Both the position numbers and the translations under genes were made by a program. Below the pieces are notes generated by a model, which was given only the letters and a program-made list of their open reading frames with translations, did no database searches and was not told the origin of the DNA. 64,000 nt of DNA from Streptococcus rubneri (lineage in GTDB: Bacteria; Bacillota; Bacilli; Lactobacillales; Streptococcaceae), in NCBI RefSeq assembly GCF_004785935.1, contig NZ_SRRP01000001.1, positions 1,364,001-1,428,000 of the forward strand, written 5' to 3'. This document shows positions 7,446-15,445 of the stretch, in pieces. Position 1 is the first letter of the stretch, and each line of letters begins with the position of its first letter.

Positions 7446-7781
7446 ATGGAATTTTCGGAACGCTTAAAAAAGCTTAGGAAAGACGCAGGTTTAACTCAAG
7501 TTGATGTAGCAAATAAATTAGGAATTTCGCAACCAGCATATGCATCATGGGAACGTGGAATAAAAAAACCAACCCAAGATAATCTAGTGAAGATTGCACA
7601 AGTTTTAAATGTATCGGTCGATTATTTAGTTGGAAACTCTGAAGAAAAATCGAATGACTTAGACAATATTGAATTGCTTTTCCGTATGAACTCAAAGGGA
7701 TTGACCGATGAAGAAAAGGAAATCTTTAGAAAAGAATTGATTGAGTTTATGGATGAGAGAAAAAAAGCTTTTGGGAAATAA
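7446..7781 (+). CDS. Cro/cI-like XRE repressor of the ICE
   Basis: A 111-residue protein with an N-terminal XRE helix-turn-helix (about residues 6-60; GLTQVDVANKLGISQPAYASW) and a short helical C-terminal tail. It fits the small cI-like regulators (arp/ImmR type) that keep ICESt1/ICESt3-like elements silent. It is divergent from the conjugation operon and preceded by two dyad operators, as expected for an autoregulated switch. RBS AGAGGT lies 5 bases before the ATG. Which of the two ICE repressors binds which operator cannot be decided from sequence. Confidence 0.8.
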   Translation: MEFSERLKKLRKDAGLTQVDVANKLGISQPAYASWERGIKKPTQDNLVKIAQVLNVSVDYLVGNSEEKSNDLDNIELLFRMNSKGLTDEEKEIFRKELIEFMDERKKAFGK

Positions 7782-7807
7782 ATAGAAAGTATAGGATTTT
7801 TAAATAA

Positions 7808-8392
7808 ATGAAAAAGATTAAAGAATTTTTTAAAAAAATATCATCAAAAATAAACGTGGCTTTAATTATTTCTTTACTTGCATTATCGGCTTCTGCAAAT
7901 TTTAATAGAATAAACTCCTCAAATTCTAAGCTAGAAAGTTTATATCAGAATTCCATTGATTATTTAATCAATTTAGAAAAAAAAGAACTTTTATTTGTTA
8001 GTAAAAATGAGAAGAGCGTATCTACAAAACAGGAAGAGATTCAAATCAATATAAGTGATGAGTTTTATTATGCTGTAATTTTAGATTCAATTAATAACAA
8101 TAATAAGTATGCAAAAGAACTTAAAGATATTTTAAAAAACGTAACAACATATCATTCATTGGAAATAGAAAGACTATCGGCTACTTATGCTCTTGCTGTA
8201 GAGAAAGAGAGTAACTTTGACAAAAAATATATTGAAGAAAATGAAAAAAAAATTAGTAAGATTGAAGAACAACAAATGAAATTAACCCAAAATAATAAAA
8301 TAAATTTACGTGATAAGTATAAAGAAATTGTAATTAGCTATTATTTTGAAGAAAAAGAGATAAATCGATTTAAGTTATTCTATTTCTTTTAA
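7808..8392 (+). CDS. A/T-rich membrane-anchored protein of unknown function
   Basis: A 194-residue, very lysine-, asparagine- and isoleucine-rich protein. It has one hydrophobic segment near the N-terminus (about residues 16-28) and a helical, coiled-coil-prone C-terminal domain rich in E and K (about 110-180). It lies between the two ICE regulators and is followed by an intrinsic terminator. The strong A/T bias sets it apart from the core genes and suggests a cargo gene. No family is recognised; superinfection exclusion or stress sensing are conceivable but unsupported. Confidence 0.55.
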   Translation: MKKIKEFFKKISSKINVALIISLLALSASANFNRINSSNSKLESLYQNSIDYLINLEKKELLFVSKNEKSVSTKQEEIQINISDEFYYAVILDSINNNNKYAKELKDILKNVTTYHSLEIERLSATYALAVEKESNFDKKYIEENEKKISKIEEQQMKLTQNNKINLRDKYKEIVISYYFEEKEINRFKLFYFF

Positions 8393-8404
8393 AAGATTAA
8401 GATT

Positions 8405-8430
8405 AAAGTGGACATTCGTCCACTTTTTTT
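8405..8430 (+). terminator. intrinsic terminator
   Basis: AAAGTGGAC (8405-8413), ATTC loop, GTCCACTTT (8418-8426), then a T tract. It ends the transcript of the preceding membrane-protein gene. Confidence 0.85.
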
Positions 8431-8443
8431 ATATACTAAACTC

Positions 8444-8475
8444 AACTAAATTGGTTTAGTTTTGTAATTTATACT
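8444..8475 (+). promoter_or_regulatory. candidate operator/promoter of ImmA-repressor operon
   Basis: A perfect dyad AACTAAA (8444-8450), TTGG, TTTAGTT (8455-8461) lies just upstream of a -10-like TATACT (8470-8475). Its place suggests a repressor site for the two-gene operon that follows. It differs in sequence from the 7352-7396 operators. Confidence 0.45.
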
Positions 8476-8493
8476 TAAAGGAGGTACCATTCT

Positions 8494-9354
8494 TTGGATG
8501 AATTGTATACAAGAATAAGTAAGTCTACAAAACATGTGTTATACCAATACATGAAGGATCATGATATTTCATTACTAAATTATAATTTCAACTACTTCTT
8601 TCAATATTGTATTCAAAAATATCAAATTCAAGTAATTAGTCACCACTTCTCAAATCACAAGATTGAAGGATTAACTGTTATTGATGAATTAGGTATTAGT
8701 TTTTCTTATGAAAAGGATAATCCCATTGTGAAGCAAAATTTTACGCTGTGTCATGAGCTAGGACATTTTATCCTAGAGCATGAAGGTAATTATTTTGCAG
8801 AATCTATTGATAATCAGGAGAACCTACTAGAGCGTGAAGCGAATATTTTCTCTGCTGTAGTATTAATGCCTGACATTGTTTTGTTGTCAAAGATTTATTA
8901 TAGTTGCGACACCTTTCAACACATTCAAAATAGCCTCGATGTCTCAAAACAGGCATTGTTCTTTCGCCTTTTAGATCTTCTTAGAGAATATTATCCTGAA
9001 AAAGAAAATACCATTAGGCAGGCTATCGATGCTTATATTGATGGACAAAATGCCACACTACTCCTTTTGTTTCACAGCATCAAAGAACATATTATAAAGG
9101 AGTTTAACAACTACCAGACTTCTCTCATCAATAAGATAGAGCTATCTGTGAGCAAAAGAGGTTTTGTAACTAGTCAAGAGTATCCAGAACTTCTAGATCA
9201 AGAGAATTGGAAAACAATAAAGACTTGCCGAAAGAATTTAAAAGTATGGCTCATTTATGATAGAGGAAAATCTATAGCTTATGTTTGGGATAAAAATAAG
9301 CTAACGGACAAAGAGGCAAAACAAAAAGCTGAATTGAAACTACTATTAATGTGA
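8494..9354 (+). CDS. ImmA/IrrE-family metalloprotease
   Basis: A 286-residue protein with the zinc-protease motif HELGH (residues 87-91) followed by FILEHEG and a downstream ERE/EANIF segment, the signature of ImmA/IrrE (COG2856). In ICEBs1 and ICESt3-like elements this enzyme cleaves the element's repressor after DNA damage and so triggers excision and transfer. The start is a TTG at 8494, nine bases after AAGGAGG; no ATG is better placed. The C-terminal half (about 165-286) is helical and specific to this subgroup. It overlaps or abuts the LexA-like gene, its presumed partner. Confidence 0.85.
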   Translation: MDELYTRISKSTKHVLYQYMKDHDISLLNYNFNYFFQYCIQKYQIQVISHHFSNHKIEGLTVIDELGISFSYEKDNPIVKQNFTLCHELGHFILEHEGNYFAESIDNQENLLEREANIFSAVVLMPDIVLLSKIYYSCDTFQHIQNSLDVSKQALFFRLLDLLREYYPEKENTIRQAIDAYIDGQNATLLLLFHSIKEHIIKEFNNYQTSLINKIELSVSKRGFVTSQEYPELLDQENWKTIKTCRKNLKVWLIYDRGKSIAYVWDKNKLTDKEAKQKAELKLLLM

Positions 9355-9362
9355 GGAAAACG

Positions 9363-10049
9363 ATGTATCAACCAGAAAAACTAAAGGCTCGTAGAAAAGA
9401 GCTAAAAATGACTCAAAAGGATATTGCAGATCAATTAGGTATTACCTACCAAGCGTATTCTGCATGGGAGCGTGGAGTAAAACAACCGTCTAGAGAAAAA
9501 GTAAAGCTTTTGGAGCAGATTCTAAAAGTACCAAAAGGTTATTTTACAGAGCTTGAAATCGTCCGACTATATAATACTTTATCGGATGAAGGTAAGAATA
9601 ATGCACTTAGTTATGTCAGAGGCCTAGTTCAAAAAGAAAAATGTAAGAACATTGTTTCAATGTCAGAAAAACTATACGAATACCATGTTTACGAACAAAT
9701 GTCTGCTGGTATCGGTTCATCAGTGTATAACGATCAAAACTATGATACTGTCTATTTTGATGAAGAACTAGCCCACGATTTCGCCTCATGGATTTCTGGT
9801 GACTCAATGGAACCCAAATATCAAAATGGTTCTGTGGCTCTCATTCGTGAAACAGGGTTTGATTATGATGGTGCAGTATATGCAGTAGTCTGTAATAATC
9901 AGACATACATTAAAAGAGTTTACCAGGAAGAACAGGGTTTGCGATTAGTTTCTATCAATCCAAAATATCGAGATATTTTTCTTTCGTATGATGAAGATCC
10001 TAGAATTGTAGGGATTATTGTAGGGAATTTCTTACCTGTTGAACAGTGA
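9363..10049 (+). CDS. LexA/cI-like self-cleaving repressor of the ICE
   Basis: A protein of about 228 residues with an N-terminal XRE helix-turn-helix (about 5-58; KMTQKDIADQLGITYQAYSAW) and a C-terminal S24 peptidase domain. Visible peptidase features are an Ala-Gly cleavage site (SAGIGS), the nucleophile serine in GDSMEP and a candidate lysine in YIKRVY. Such repressors lose activity by RecA-stimulated self-cleavage. The ATG at 9363 follows GAGGA by six bases; a GTG at 9351 would overlap the upstream stop. Two repressors plus an ImmA protease match the ICESt3-type control module. Confidence 0.85.
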   Translation: MYQPEKLKARRKELKMTQKDIADQLGITYQAYSAWERGVKQPSREKVKLLEQILKVPKGYFTELEIVRLYNTLSDEGKNNALSYVRGLVQKEKCKNIVSMSEKLYEYHVYEQMSAGIGSSVYNDQNYDTVYFDEELAHDFASWISGDSMEPKYQNGSVALIRETGFDYDGAVYAVVCNNQTYIKRVYQEEQGLRLVSINPKYRDIFLSYDEDPRIVGIIVGNFLPVEQ

Positions 10050-10105
10050 TATTGTTAATGTAAAATAATAATAGTGTATTATTTTTTTGTTTATGGAGAT
10101 TGAAA

Positions 10106-10420
10106 ATGGGAAAAGAAAATAATGAAATAAAAAAGGCATATGATGAATTACTGAAAACTAAAAATAAATGTGGGAAATATAGTAAAACATTGTTTCACAT
10201 CCATACCCCAGTATCCCATGATTACAGATTATTTAAAATTTGGAACGATTTATCAGAGAAAGAATGGAATAAACTATCTGTAGAAGATTATCTTTTAGAA
10301 GTAAAAAATAATAAGCTTTTTCCAGAGGAATATTTTAAAACAAAAGATAGTGATAGTATTATTTATAATAACTATCAAAAAAATGGTTTTGAAAATGAAA
10401 AAGAGCAAATATCATTTTGA
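10106..10420 (+). pseudogene. truncated PHP-domain-like protein at ICE edge
   Basis: A 104-residue A/T-rich frame whose segment LFHIHTPVSHD resembles the first metal-binding motif (HxHxxxSxD) of PHP-type phosphoesterases. Only the beginning of such a domain is present. The reading frame ends at a TGA formed where the gene runs into IS-end-like sequence at 10419-10421, so the rest was probably lost. The full-length relatives are often larger phosphoesterase or nuclease-like proteins, some in defence settings, but nothing here supports activity. Confidence 0.5.
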
Positions 10421-10468
10421 ACTGCACCCTAAAAGTTAGACAGAAAAATCTAACTTTTGGGGTCAGTA
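10421..10468. repeat. IS3-like terminal inverted repeat remnants
   Basis: Two facing copies of an IS-end-like word: AAAAGTTAGA (10431-10440) and TCTAACTTTT (10449-10458), extended by ACTGCACCC on the left and GGGGTCAGTA on the right. From memory these resemble ends of streptococcal IS3-family elements. No transposase remains between them (8 bases), so it is a solo or collapsed remnant marking a junction. Confidence 0.45.
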
Positions 10469-10529
10469 CAAGATTGTTCAGCTACTTTTTAATTGGGCAC
10501 TATAAAATTTTTCCTCGAAAATAAGAGAC

Positions 10530-10573
10530 TTGCACGATTTACTCATTACTTATCCAATATTAGAGTTTATACT
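10530..10573 (+). promoter_or_regulatory. SalR-box 1 and promoter of precursor-like gene
   Basis: TTGCAC-N4-TACTCAT at 10530-10546, followed 32 bases after TTGCAC by a -10-like TATACT (10568-10573). There is no good -35 at normal spacing, which fits an activator-dependent promoter. The same arrangement recurs at 10951 and 16065. Confidence 0.65.
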
Positions 10574-10619
10574 AGTTACTGTAAGGATAATCATCTAAAA
10601 GAAGTAAGGAGGCAACCCT

Positions 10620-10760
10620 ATGGCTAAAAATACAAGTCGTCTAGAGATTGATTCTCAAAGTTTCGAGGTTGAAAACCATGAACTTTCCGGGAAATCAGGA
10701 GATGGTTAGTGGTTTACACATTCTTATGAATTTACTTCGCCAAACGTGCGCTGTGGATAA
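10620..10760 (+). pseudogene. salivaricin-A-like lantibiotic precursor, interrupted by TAG
   Basis: A 29-codon ORF (10620-10709) with an ideal AAGGAGG site seven bases upstream. After its TAG stop (10707-10709) the same frame stays open for 16 codons (WFTHSYEFTSPNVRCG), then TAA at 10758. The join GKSGDG-stop-W closely parallels the start of the salivaricin A core (GKRGSGW, from memory), and the continuation has the Thr/Ser/Cys residues and a PN motif expected of a lanthipeptide. The adjacent SalXYKR-like genes support this reading. It may be an inactivated precursor, a short peptide used as is, or a read-through product. No LanM or exporter gene is present. Confidence 0.5.
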
Positions 10761-10789
10761 AACTCTCTATTTTTTGACAGGAGGATAAA

Positions 10790-10897
10790 ATGGAAGGAAT
10801 TATTGGAACACTAGAATTCTATGCACCTGTACTGGTCTTAGGAGTTATTGTCATAGGGATTGTTTACTTTATGAAAAAAAGAAACGATCGCAAATAA
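10790..10897 (+). CDS. 35-residue single-span membrane peptide
   Basis: A small ORF with AGGAGG directly upstream and a clear membrane segment (about residues 11-28), followed by a basic tail KKRNDRK. This topology places the basic tail inside. It lies on the same predicted transcript as the lantibiotic-like precursor and is followed by an intrinsic terminator. It could be an immunity-type peptide, a sensor accessory for the neighbouring kinase, or a bacteriocin-like peptide; the sequence does not decide. Confidence 0.6.
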   Translation: MEGIIGTLEFYAPVLVLGVIVIGIVYFMKKRNDRK

Positions 10898-10906
10898 TCA
10901 ACATCG

Positions 10907-10936
10907 ACCGATACCTGAAAAAGGCATCGGTTTTTT
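10907..10936 (+). terminator. intrinsic terminator
   Basis: ACCGATACC (10907-10915) pairs, with one mismatch, with GGCATCGGT (10923-10931), followed by TTTTTT. It separates the small-peptide transcript from the transporter operon. Confidence 0.8.
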
Positions 10937-10950
10937 ATAACTTGAATATA

Positions 10951-10994
10951 TTGCACAAAATACTCATGGAAAACCTTGAAAGAAACCGTATAAT
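10951..10994 (+). promoter_or_regulatory. SalR-box 2 and promoter of transporter operon
   Basis: TTGCAC-N4-TACTCAT at 10951-10967 and TATAAT at 10989-10994, again 32 bases after TTGCAC. The TATAAT is perfect but no -35 fits. The transcript leads to the SalX-like gene at 11025. Confidence 0.7.
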
Positions 10995-11024
10995 GAGACA
11001 GTAATAAAGAAACGGAGGAATGAA

Positions 11025-11762
11025 ATGATGAAACAGCTTATTGTGACAGGATTAACGAAAACATTTGGTCAAGGAGATAATATCGTTCATGCTTTATTAG
11101 ATGTGAATTTGTCCGTTGAAAAAGGTGAATTTCTGGCAATTATGGGTGCCAGTGGTAGTGGAAAAACAACACTCCTCAACTGTATTTCAACGATTGATAA
11201 ACCAACATCAGGTGAGATTCGATTTGAAGATTTTGATATCATCCATGCCAAGGAAAATGAATTAGCTGACTATCGTGCTAAAAACATTTCCTATATTTTC
11301 CAAGCCTACAACTTGGTGGAAACCTTGACGGTCTATGAAAATATCATTCTACCTCTTCAAATTCAGGGGAAAAATATCAAAAAACATCAGGATAAGATTG
11401 AGGAAATTTTGGATAAGTTGGCCATTCAAAACTTAAAAGATAAGTTTCCTAATCAGTTATCAGGTGGCCAGCGACAACGTGTGGCAACTGCTAGAGCCTT
11501 GATTGATGATTCTAAACTGATTATCGCAGATGAGCCGACAGGAGCCTTGGACTCTGCCAATTCTGAAAAACTGATGGCACTTTTGCAGGAAATCAATAAA
11601 AGTTTTGGTATTACCATTTTACTGGTTACGCATGACCCTGCCGCAGCCAAGTATTCCTCACGGATGGTGCTACTTAGCGATGGAAAGATTATGGATGATT
11701 TGGAACGTAACAGCTTATCTAATGAACAGTATTTGCAAGAGATTTACAGCCGTACCAGATAG
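11025..11762 (+). CDS. SalX/BceA-like ABC transporter ATPase (lantibiotic immunity)
   Basis: A 245-residue ABC ATPase with Walker A GASGSGKTT (about 40-48), Q-loop FQAYN, signature LSGGQRQR and Walker B LIIADEPTGALD. The sequence type is that of the MacB/BceA group that powers FtsX-like permeases. It partners the 671-residue permease encoded 12 bases downstream. In salivaricin loci the SalXY pair gives self-immunity and can also act as flux sensor for the linked kinase. It is controlled by the box/promoter at 10951-10994. GGAGG lies 7-10 bases before the paired ATG codons at 11025/11028. Confidence 0.85.
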   Translation: MMKQLIVTGLTKTFGQGDNIVHALLDVNLSVEKGEFLAIMGASGSGKTTLLNCISTIDKPTSGEIRFEDFDIIHAKENELADYRAKNISYIFQAYNLVETLTVYENIILPLQIQGKNIKKHQDKIEEILDKLAIQNLKDKFPNQLSGGQRQRVATARALIDDSKLIIADEPTGALDSANSEKLMALLQEINKSFGITILLVTHDPAAAKYSSRMVLLSDGKIMDDLERNSLSNEQYLQEIYSRTR

Positions 11763-11774
11763 GAGGAAGAGAGT

Positions 11775-13790
11775 ATGTATCCAAAATTAATTTTACGAAA
11801 TGTATTTCGAAATTTACAGACTTACACCATATACTTTTTCAGTCTAACCTTGATTTATAGCTTGCTCTATGCTTTTAATGCTTTACCAAGCCATCCAGTG
11901 ATGCAAAGTTTATCAGGGGCAAAGGAAATGTTGACGACGGTGATGAGTCAGTACATGGGCTTGCTTTCCTATCTGATTCTATCGGCGATTGCCTTTCTCG
12001 TCGTTTATTCCACAAACTTTGTCCTGGGACGTCGTAAGAAAGAGCTGGGACTTTATGCAACGCTGGGAATGAAGAAGAAGCAGATTATCCGTACCTTGTT
12101 CTTTGAAACCATGCTGGTCAATATCTTTTCCTTGATTCTAGGTTTCTTGCTTGGCTTGATTTTACTGGTCATTCTATCTAAGGTTGCATCTGAGTTTTTT
12201 ATGGCCAATTACTTTGGTAGTCTGCTTTTTTTTGATAGCAAGTCTGTCATCTTACTAGTTTATTCCTATTTGGTAACCAGTTTTATTGTTGGTGTCATGG
12301 ACATTCTTACCTTTAGAAAGCAAAATATCATTGCACTCATTCAAGAAAATGGGGTCAAGAAATCTGTCTTGGCAAAAGGCAAGCCAGTTCTTCAAGCACT
12401 TCTCTTTATTCTTTCGACAGCTGTTATCGGTTTTGGTGCTCTCTATTTTTCAGACTATCACCATCTATCATTCTTGAAAAGCTGGGGTATCTTGCTGGTA
12501 TCTGTCTTCGTGATTTTTGTGATTTTATTTTACAATACCTTGAGCCATTTTATCTTGGTTTCCCTTAGAAAACTGCCTCAAACCTACTATAACAAATTAA
12601 ACACTTTTAAAATCCGTCAATTTTCAAAACAAGCTGATAGTAATTCGGTCACGTTGGCTGTCTTATCCTTGACCTTGACACTGGCTCTCAGCTTACTAGT
12701 TTTTAGTGGTAGTGCCTATACGACTATGAACCGAGAGCTGAACAAATACTCACCTTATGATGTAACTGTCAATCTCTATCGTGGTCAGGAGTTCCAGTTT
12801 TCTCAGGAATCTGTCAAAGATAGATTAAAAGCAGATGGATTTGACTTTAACCTCATCAAAGAGGAGTACAGCTATCCTATCTATTCTAGTGATTTAATCT
12901 ATAAAGATTTGATTGATACTAGCAATCTCTGGGCGCATGATAAGGAACTTCCTGAATCAAAAGTACCGATTTTAGGAATTTCTGCCTACAATCATCTCCG
13001 CAAACTGCAAGGGGAAAAAGCGGTTGACTTGGCAGATAACCAATTTCTGGTCAATGCAAACTATAAAGGAACTGCCAAGCAGATCCAGGACTTTCTATCA
13101 ACGACCAAAACCCTCATGATTAACGGTCATTCTCTCAACCTTGCCTCTTCGAATCCACTTGAAACAGTTTACTTTTTATCGTCAGTGGGTACAAATGATA
13201 CAGGAACCTTAATTGTACCAGATAAGGTAGTAGTTGGATTGACGGAAGACCACACGACCTATGTTGCCAATTTCAAAGAAAATATCGACAAACGGAAAGT
13301 AGAAACATTCTTAAGTCAGTGGATAGAAAAATACTACTTCACTCGTGATGGAGCAGAGTTGAATCCGTTCACCTATCAGACCAAAGGAAGAATTTTTGAG
13401 ATTTATCTTGGATTTATGGGCGTCATTGTCTTTGTCATGATTTTTGTCAGTGTTATTTTTATCATTATTTCCCTCAGTATCTTGTCCCTTCAAACTTCTA
13501 CAAGTGCTTTGGATAGTGTCAATGATTATCAAATCTTATATCTTCTTGGGAATAAGAGGAAGCAAAATCGCTCTATTCTTTTGCAACAGATTCTAAGTTA
13601 TTTCTTGGTTCCGCTGGTCATCGCAGGTCCGCTAGCATTTGCCTTGAGTACCGCTCTTTTGGGCTATTTTGAGAATTTCGCTAATACCAGCATTTCTATT
13701 GATATCACCTATCTGGGAGTAGCGGTTTTACTCTTTGTCCTTTACTTGCTAGTGACTTACAGAGTAAGTTGGCAAATTATTGAAAATTAA
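11775..13790 (+). CDS. SalY/BceB-like FtsX-domain permease
   Basis: A 671-residue membrane protein with about ten spans: one near residues 17-33, groups of paired spans at about 55-160 and 200-300, a large extracellular domain (about 310-520) and C-terminal spans (about 540-670). This 10-span plan with an extracellular domain between spans 7 and 8 is typical of BceB-type transporters that remove antimicrobial peptides from their lipid targets. It forms a unit with the upstream ATPase. A terminator-like hairpin follows (13795-13829), separating it from the kinase gene. Confidence 0.85.
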   Translation: MYPKLILRNVFRNLQTYTIYFFSLTLIYSLLYAFNALPSHPVMQSLSGAKEMLTTVMSQYMGLLSYLILSAIAFLVVYSTNFVLGRRKKELGLYATLGMKKKQIIRTLFFETMLVNIFSLILGFLLGLILLVILSKVASEFFMANYFGSLLFFDSKSVILLVYSYLVTSFIVGVMDILTFRKQNIIALIQENGVKKSVLAKGKPVLQALLFILSTAVIGFGALYFSDYHHLSFLKSWGILLVSVFVIFVILFYNTLSHFILVSLRKLPQTYYNKLNTFKIRQFSKQADSNSVTLAVLSLTLTLALSLLVFSGSAYTTMNRELNKYSPYDVTVNLYRGQEFQFSQESVKDRLKADGFDFNLIKEEYSYPIYSSDLIYKDLIDTSNLWAHDKELPESKVPILGISAYNHLRKLQGEKAVDLADNQFLVNANYKGTAKQIQDFLSTTKTLMINGHSLNLASSNPLETVYFLSSVGTNDTGTLIVPDKVVVGLTEDHTTYVANFKENIDKRKVETFLSQWIEKYYFTRDGAELNPFTYQTKGRIFEIYLGFMGVIVFVMIFVSVIFIIISLSILSLQTSTSALDSVNDYQILYLLGNKRKQNRSILLQQILSYFLVPLVIAGPLAFALSTALLGYFENFANTSISIDITYLGVAVLLFVLYLLVTYRVSWQIIEN

Positions 13791-13794
13791 GTCA

Positions 13795-13839
13795 AATACC
13801 AGAGTTGCCTATCCTGCAATTCTGGTATTGTGTTATAAT
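13795..13839 (+). promoter_or_regulatory. hairpin and extended -10 between transporter and kinase genes
   Basis: AATACCAGA (13795-13803) pairs with TCTGGTATT (13821-13829). It is followed directly by an extended -10 TGTTATAAT (TATAAT 13834-13839), so the kinase-regulator pair can be transcribed on its own at basal level. Confidence 0.55.
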
Positions 13840-13870
13840 AATATTAAAGTAGTTCAGGAAGTAGATACAT

Positions 13871-15445
13871 ATGAAACAGTTTGTCAAATTGTTCTCGAAA
13901 AACTCACTTTTATTGTGGTGGTTGACGATTTTGAATCATCTAGCTTTAATGATTTATATTTATCATAGGATCCCTCTGGACTTTTCGACAGATTTTTCCT
14001 TGCAGATGGTTTTATTGCTGATTATTGCTTTAATTGTATTTAGCTATATTTGTAATATTGTGACCTTTCGGTATAGTGAGTTGAAACTTTGGTTGCTCCT
14101 GATGATGTTTCTCATTAGCTGGCAATCCATATTTAATCAAGGAGTTGCGAGCACCCTGTTGCACTTTTTTGATATTCTTCATCCGCTCAACTCTTTTATA
14201 TTGGTGTATAGTTCTCTGTCTATTATCTTTCTGGGAGAGAAAATAGGAGAAGAACTGTTGAGTGTGTCCTTTGTGTTGACACTAATCACCATTAGTTCAT
14301 ATCTGTTAAGTCCTTCAATTTTTCTATTTCTGTCCTTGTTTGCGTCTTTCTTTTTAAACCTTGTTCCCTTGATTTTACTGATTTTATATCATAAAGAGTT
14401 GAAAAGTAAACTCAAGTATCAGAGACGAAATTTGTGGATATTAGCTTTGATATTGCCTCTTTCTTATTTCTTTTTGTATATCAATACGACGGGCTCAGGA
14501 GTGACGAACCTAGTCTGGTATCTAGAAATTCTTAGTATCTTAGCTTTTTTACACTTCAAAACAATTATCAGCTCTCTTCAAAAAAAGGTATCAGAGTTAA
14601 AATTGTCCTATATAAAAGCTTTTTCACGCTTGTTTTTACTGGTTATGTTTTTGTTAGTAGGCATTTTCATCATCTTTCGTCTAGATTTAAACACGAGCTT
14701 TTTGGTCTTGAATATCATGTTACTATTGTTCGGGATTTGTTCGGAAGAATTGATTCGCCTCTTTCGTTCTGCTGAAATGCTAGATTCTAGGGATTATGTA
14801 AAAGTTCTCTTTTTAAAGCGTAACCGTATGGTGAAAAATCTGCTGGCAAATGAAGATACAGAACAACAGTTCTCCGAATTTCTTCACAATGAAATCCTGC
14901 AAAATGTTATGGCAATAAAAAATTTCAATAAATATAGTAGCAATCAAGCTTTTGGTGAACAGATCAATCTGGTAACAGAGGAGTTGGTTCAGCGGATTCG
15001 TGAGCGGATGGATTATTATCAGCCAATGGTAGAAACAGACGAGCAGTTAGACATCCAGTATCAAGGGCTGATTAATCGGATTGTCAAACGCTATCACGCA
15101 GAAAATGAAGTCGTCACACAGTTTCCTGCCCACTTTAGGCTTTTATCTCCTTACGATAAAATTGCCTATCGTCTGGTTGAGGAGTTGGCGACCAATGCCG
15201 TTAAGTACGCTAGTGGTGGAAGGATTTCTTTGAAGATTGATGTGCATGATGACGCTATTTTTATCATTTCTGAAAATGACTGCCTTCAAAAAGAAAAATC
15301 CTTAGGTTATGGCTTGAAAAATATGTCTAATAAAATTAGTGTTTTAGGTGGTCAAATGCAGATTTTTGAAAATAATAAGAGATTTCGTGTAGAAATTACT
15401 CTCCCGATTGATAAGGAGTTGTGTTATGAAAATTTTGTTAATTGA
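13871..15445 (+). CDS. SalK-like sensor histidine kinase
   Basis: A 524-residue kinase with an N-terminal multi-span membrane sensor (about residues 12-290, eight or more spans, almost no extracellular domain). A dimerisation/phospho-acceptor helix with FLHNEILQN follows (His339 the likely acceptor), then an ATPase domain with an N-box EELATNAVKYA and a G-box GYGLKNM. The kinase type fits the NarL/LuxR-class partner encoded next. An intramembrane sensor with no ligand domain suggests signal input from the SalXY transporter or from a membrane-active peptide. It overlaps the regulator gene by 20 bases. Confidence 0.8.
   Translation: MKQFVKLFSKNSLLLWWLTILNHLALMIYIYHRIPLDFSTDFSLQMVLLLIIALIVFSYICNIVTFRYSELKLWLLLMMFLISWQSIFNQGVASTLLHFFDILHPLNSFILVYSSLSIIFLGEKIGEELLSVSFVLTLITISSYLLSPSIFLFLSLFASFFLNLVPLILLILYHKELKSKLKYQRRNLWILALILPLSYFFLYINTTGSGVTNLVWYLEILSILAFLHFKTIISSLQKKVSELKLSYIKAFSRLFLLVMFLLVGIFIIFRLDLNTSFLVLNIMLLLFGICSEELIRLFRSAEMLDSRDYVKVLFLKRNRMVKNLLANEDTEQQFSEFLHNEILQNVMAIKNFNKYSSNQAFGEQINLVTEELVQRIRERMDYYQPMVETDEQLDIQYQGLINRIVKRYHAENEVVTQFPAHFRLLSPYDKIAYRLVEELATNAVKYASGGRISLKIDVHDDAIFIISENDCLQKEKSLGYGLKNMSNKISVLGGQMQIFENNKRFRVEITLPIDKELCYENFVN

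Noticed and set aside
10421-10468. Simple terminator for the truncated PHP gene
   Set aside because: The hairpin has no proper T tract and its flanks match IS-end words on both sides, so an IS remnant explains it better.
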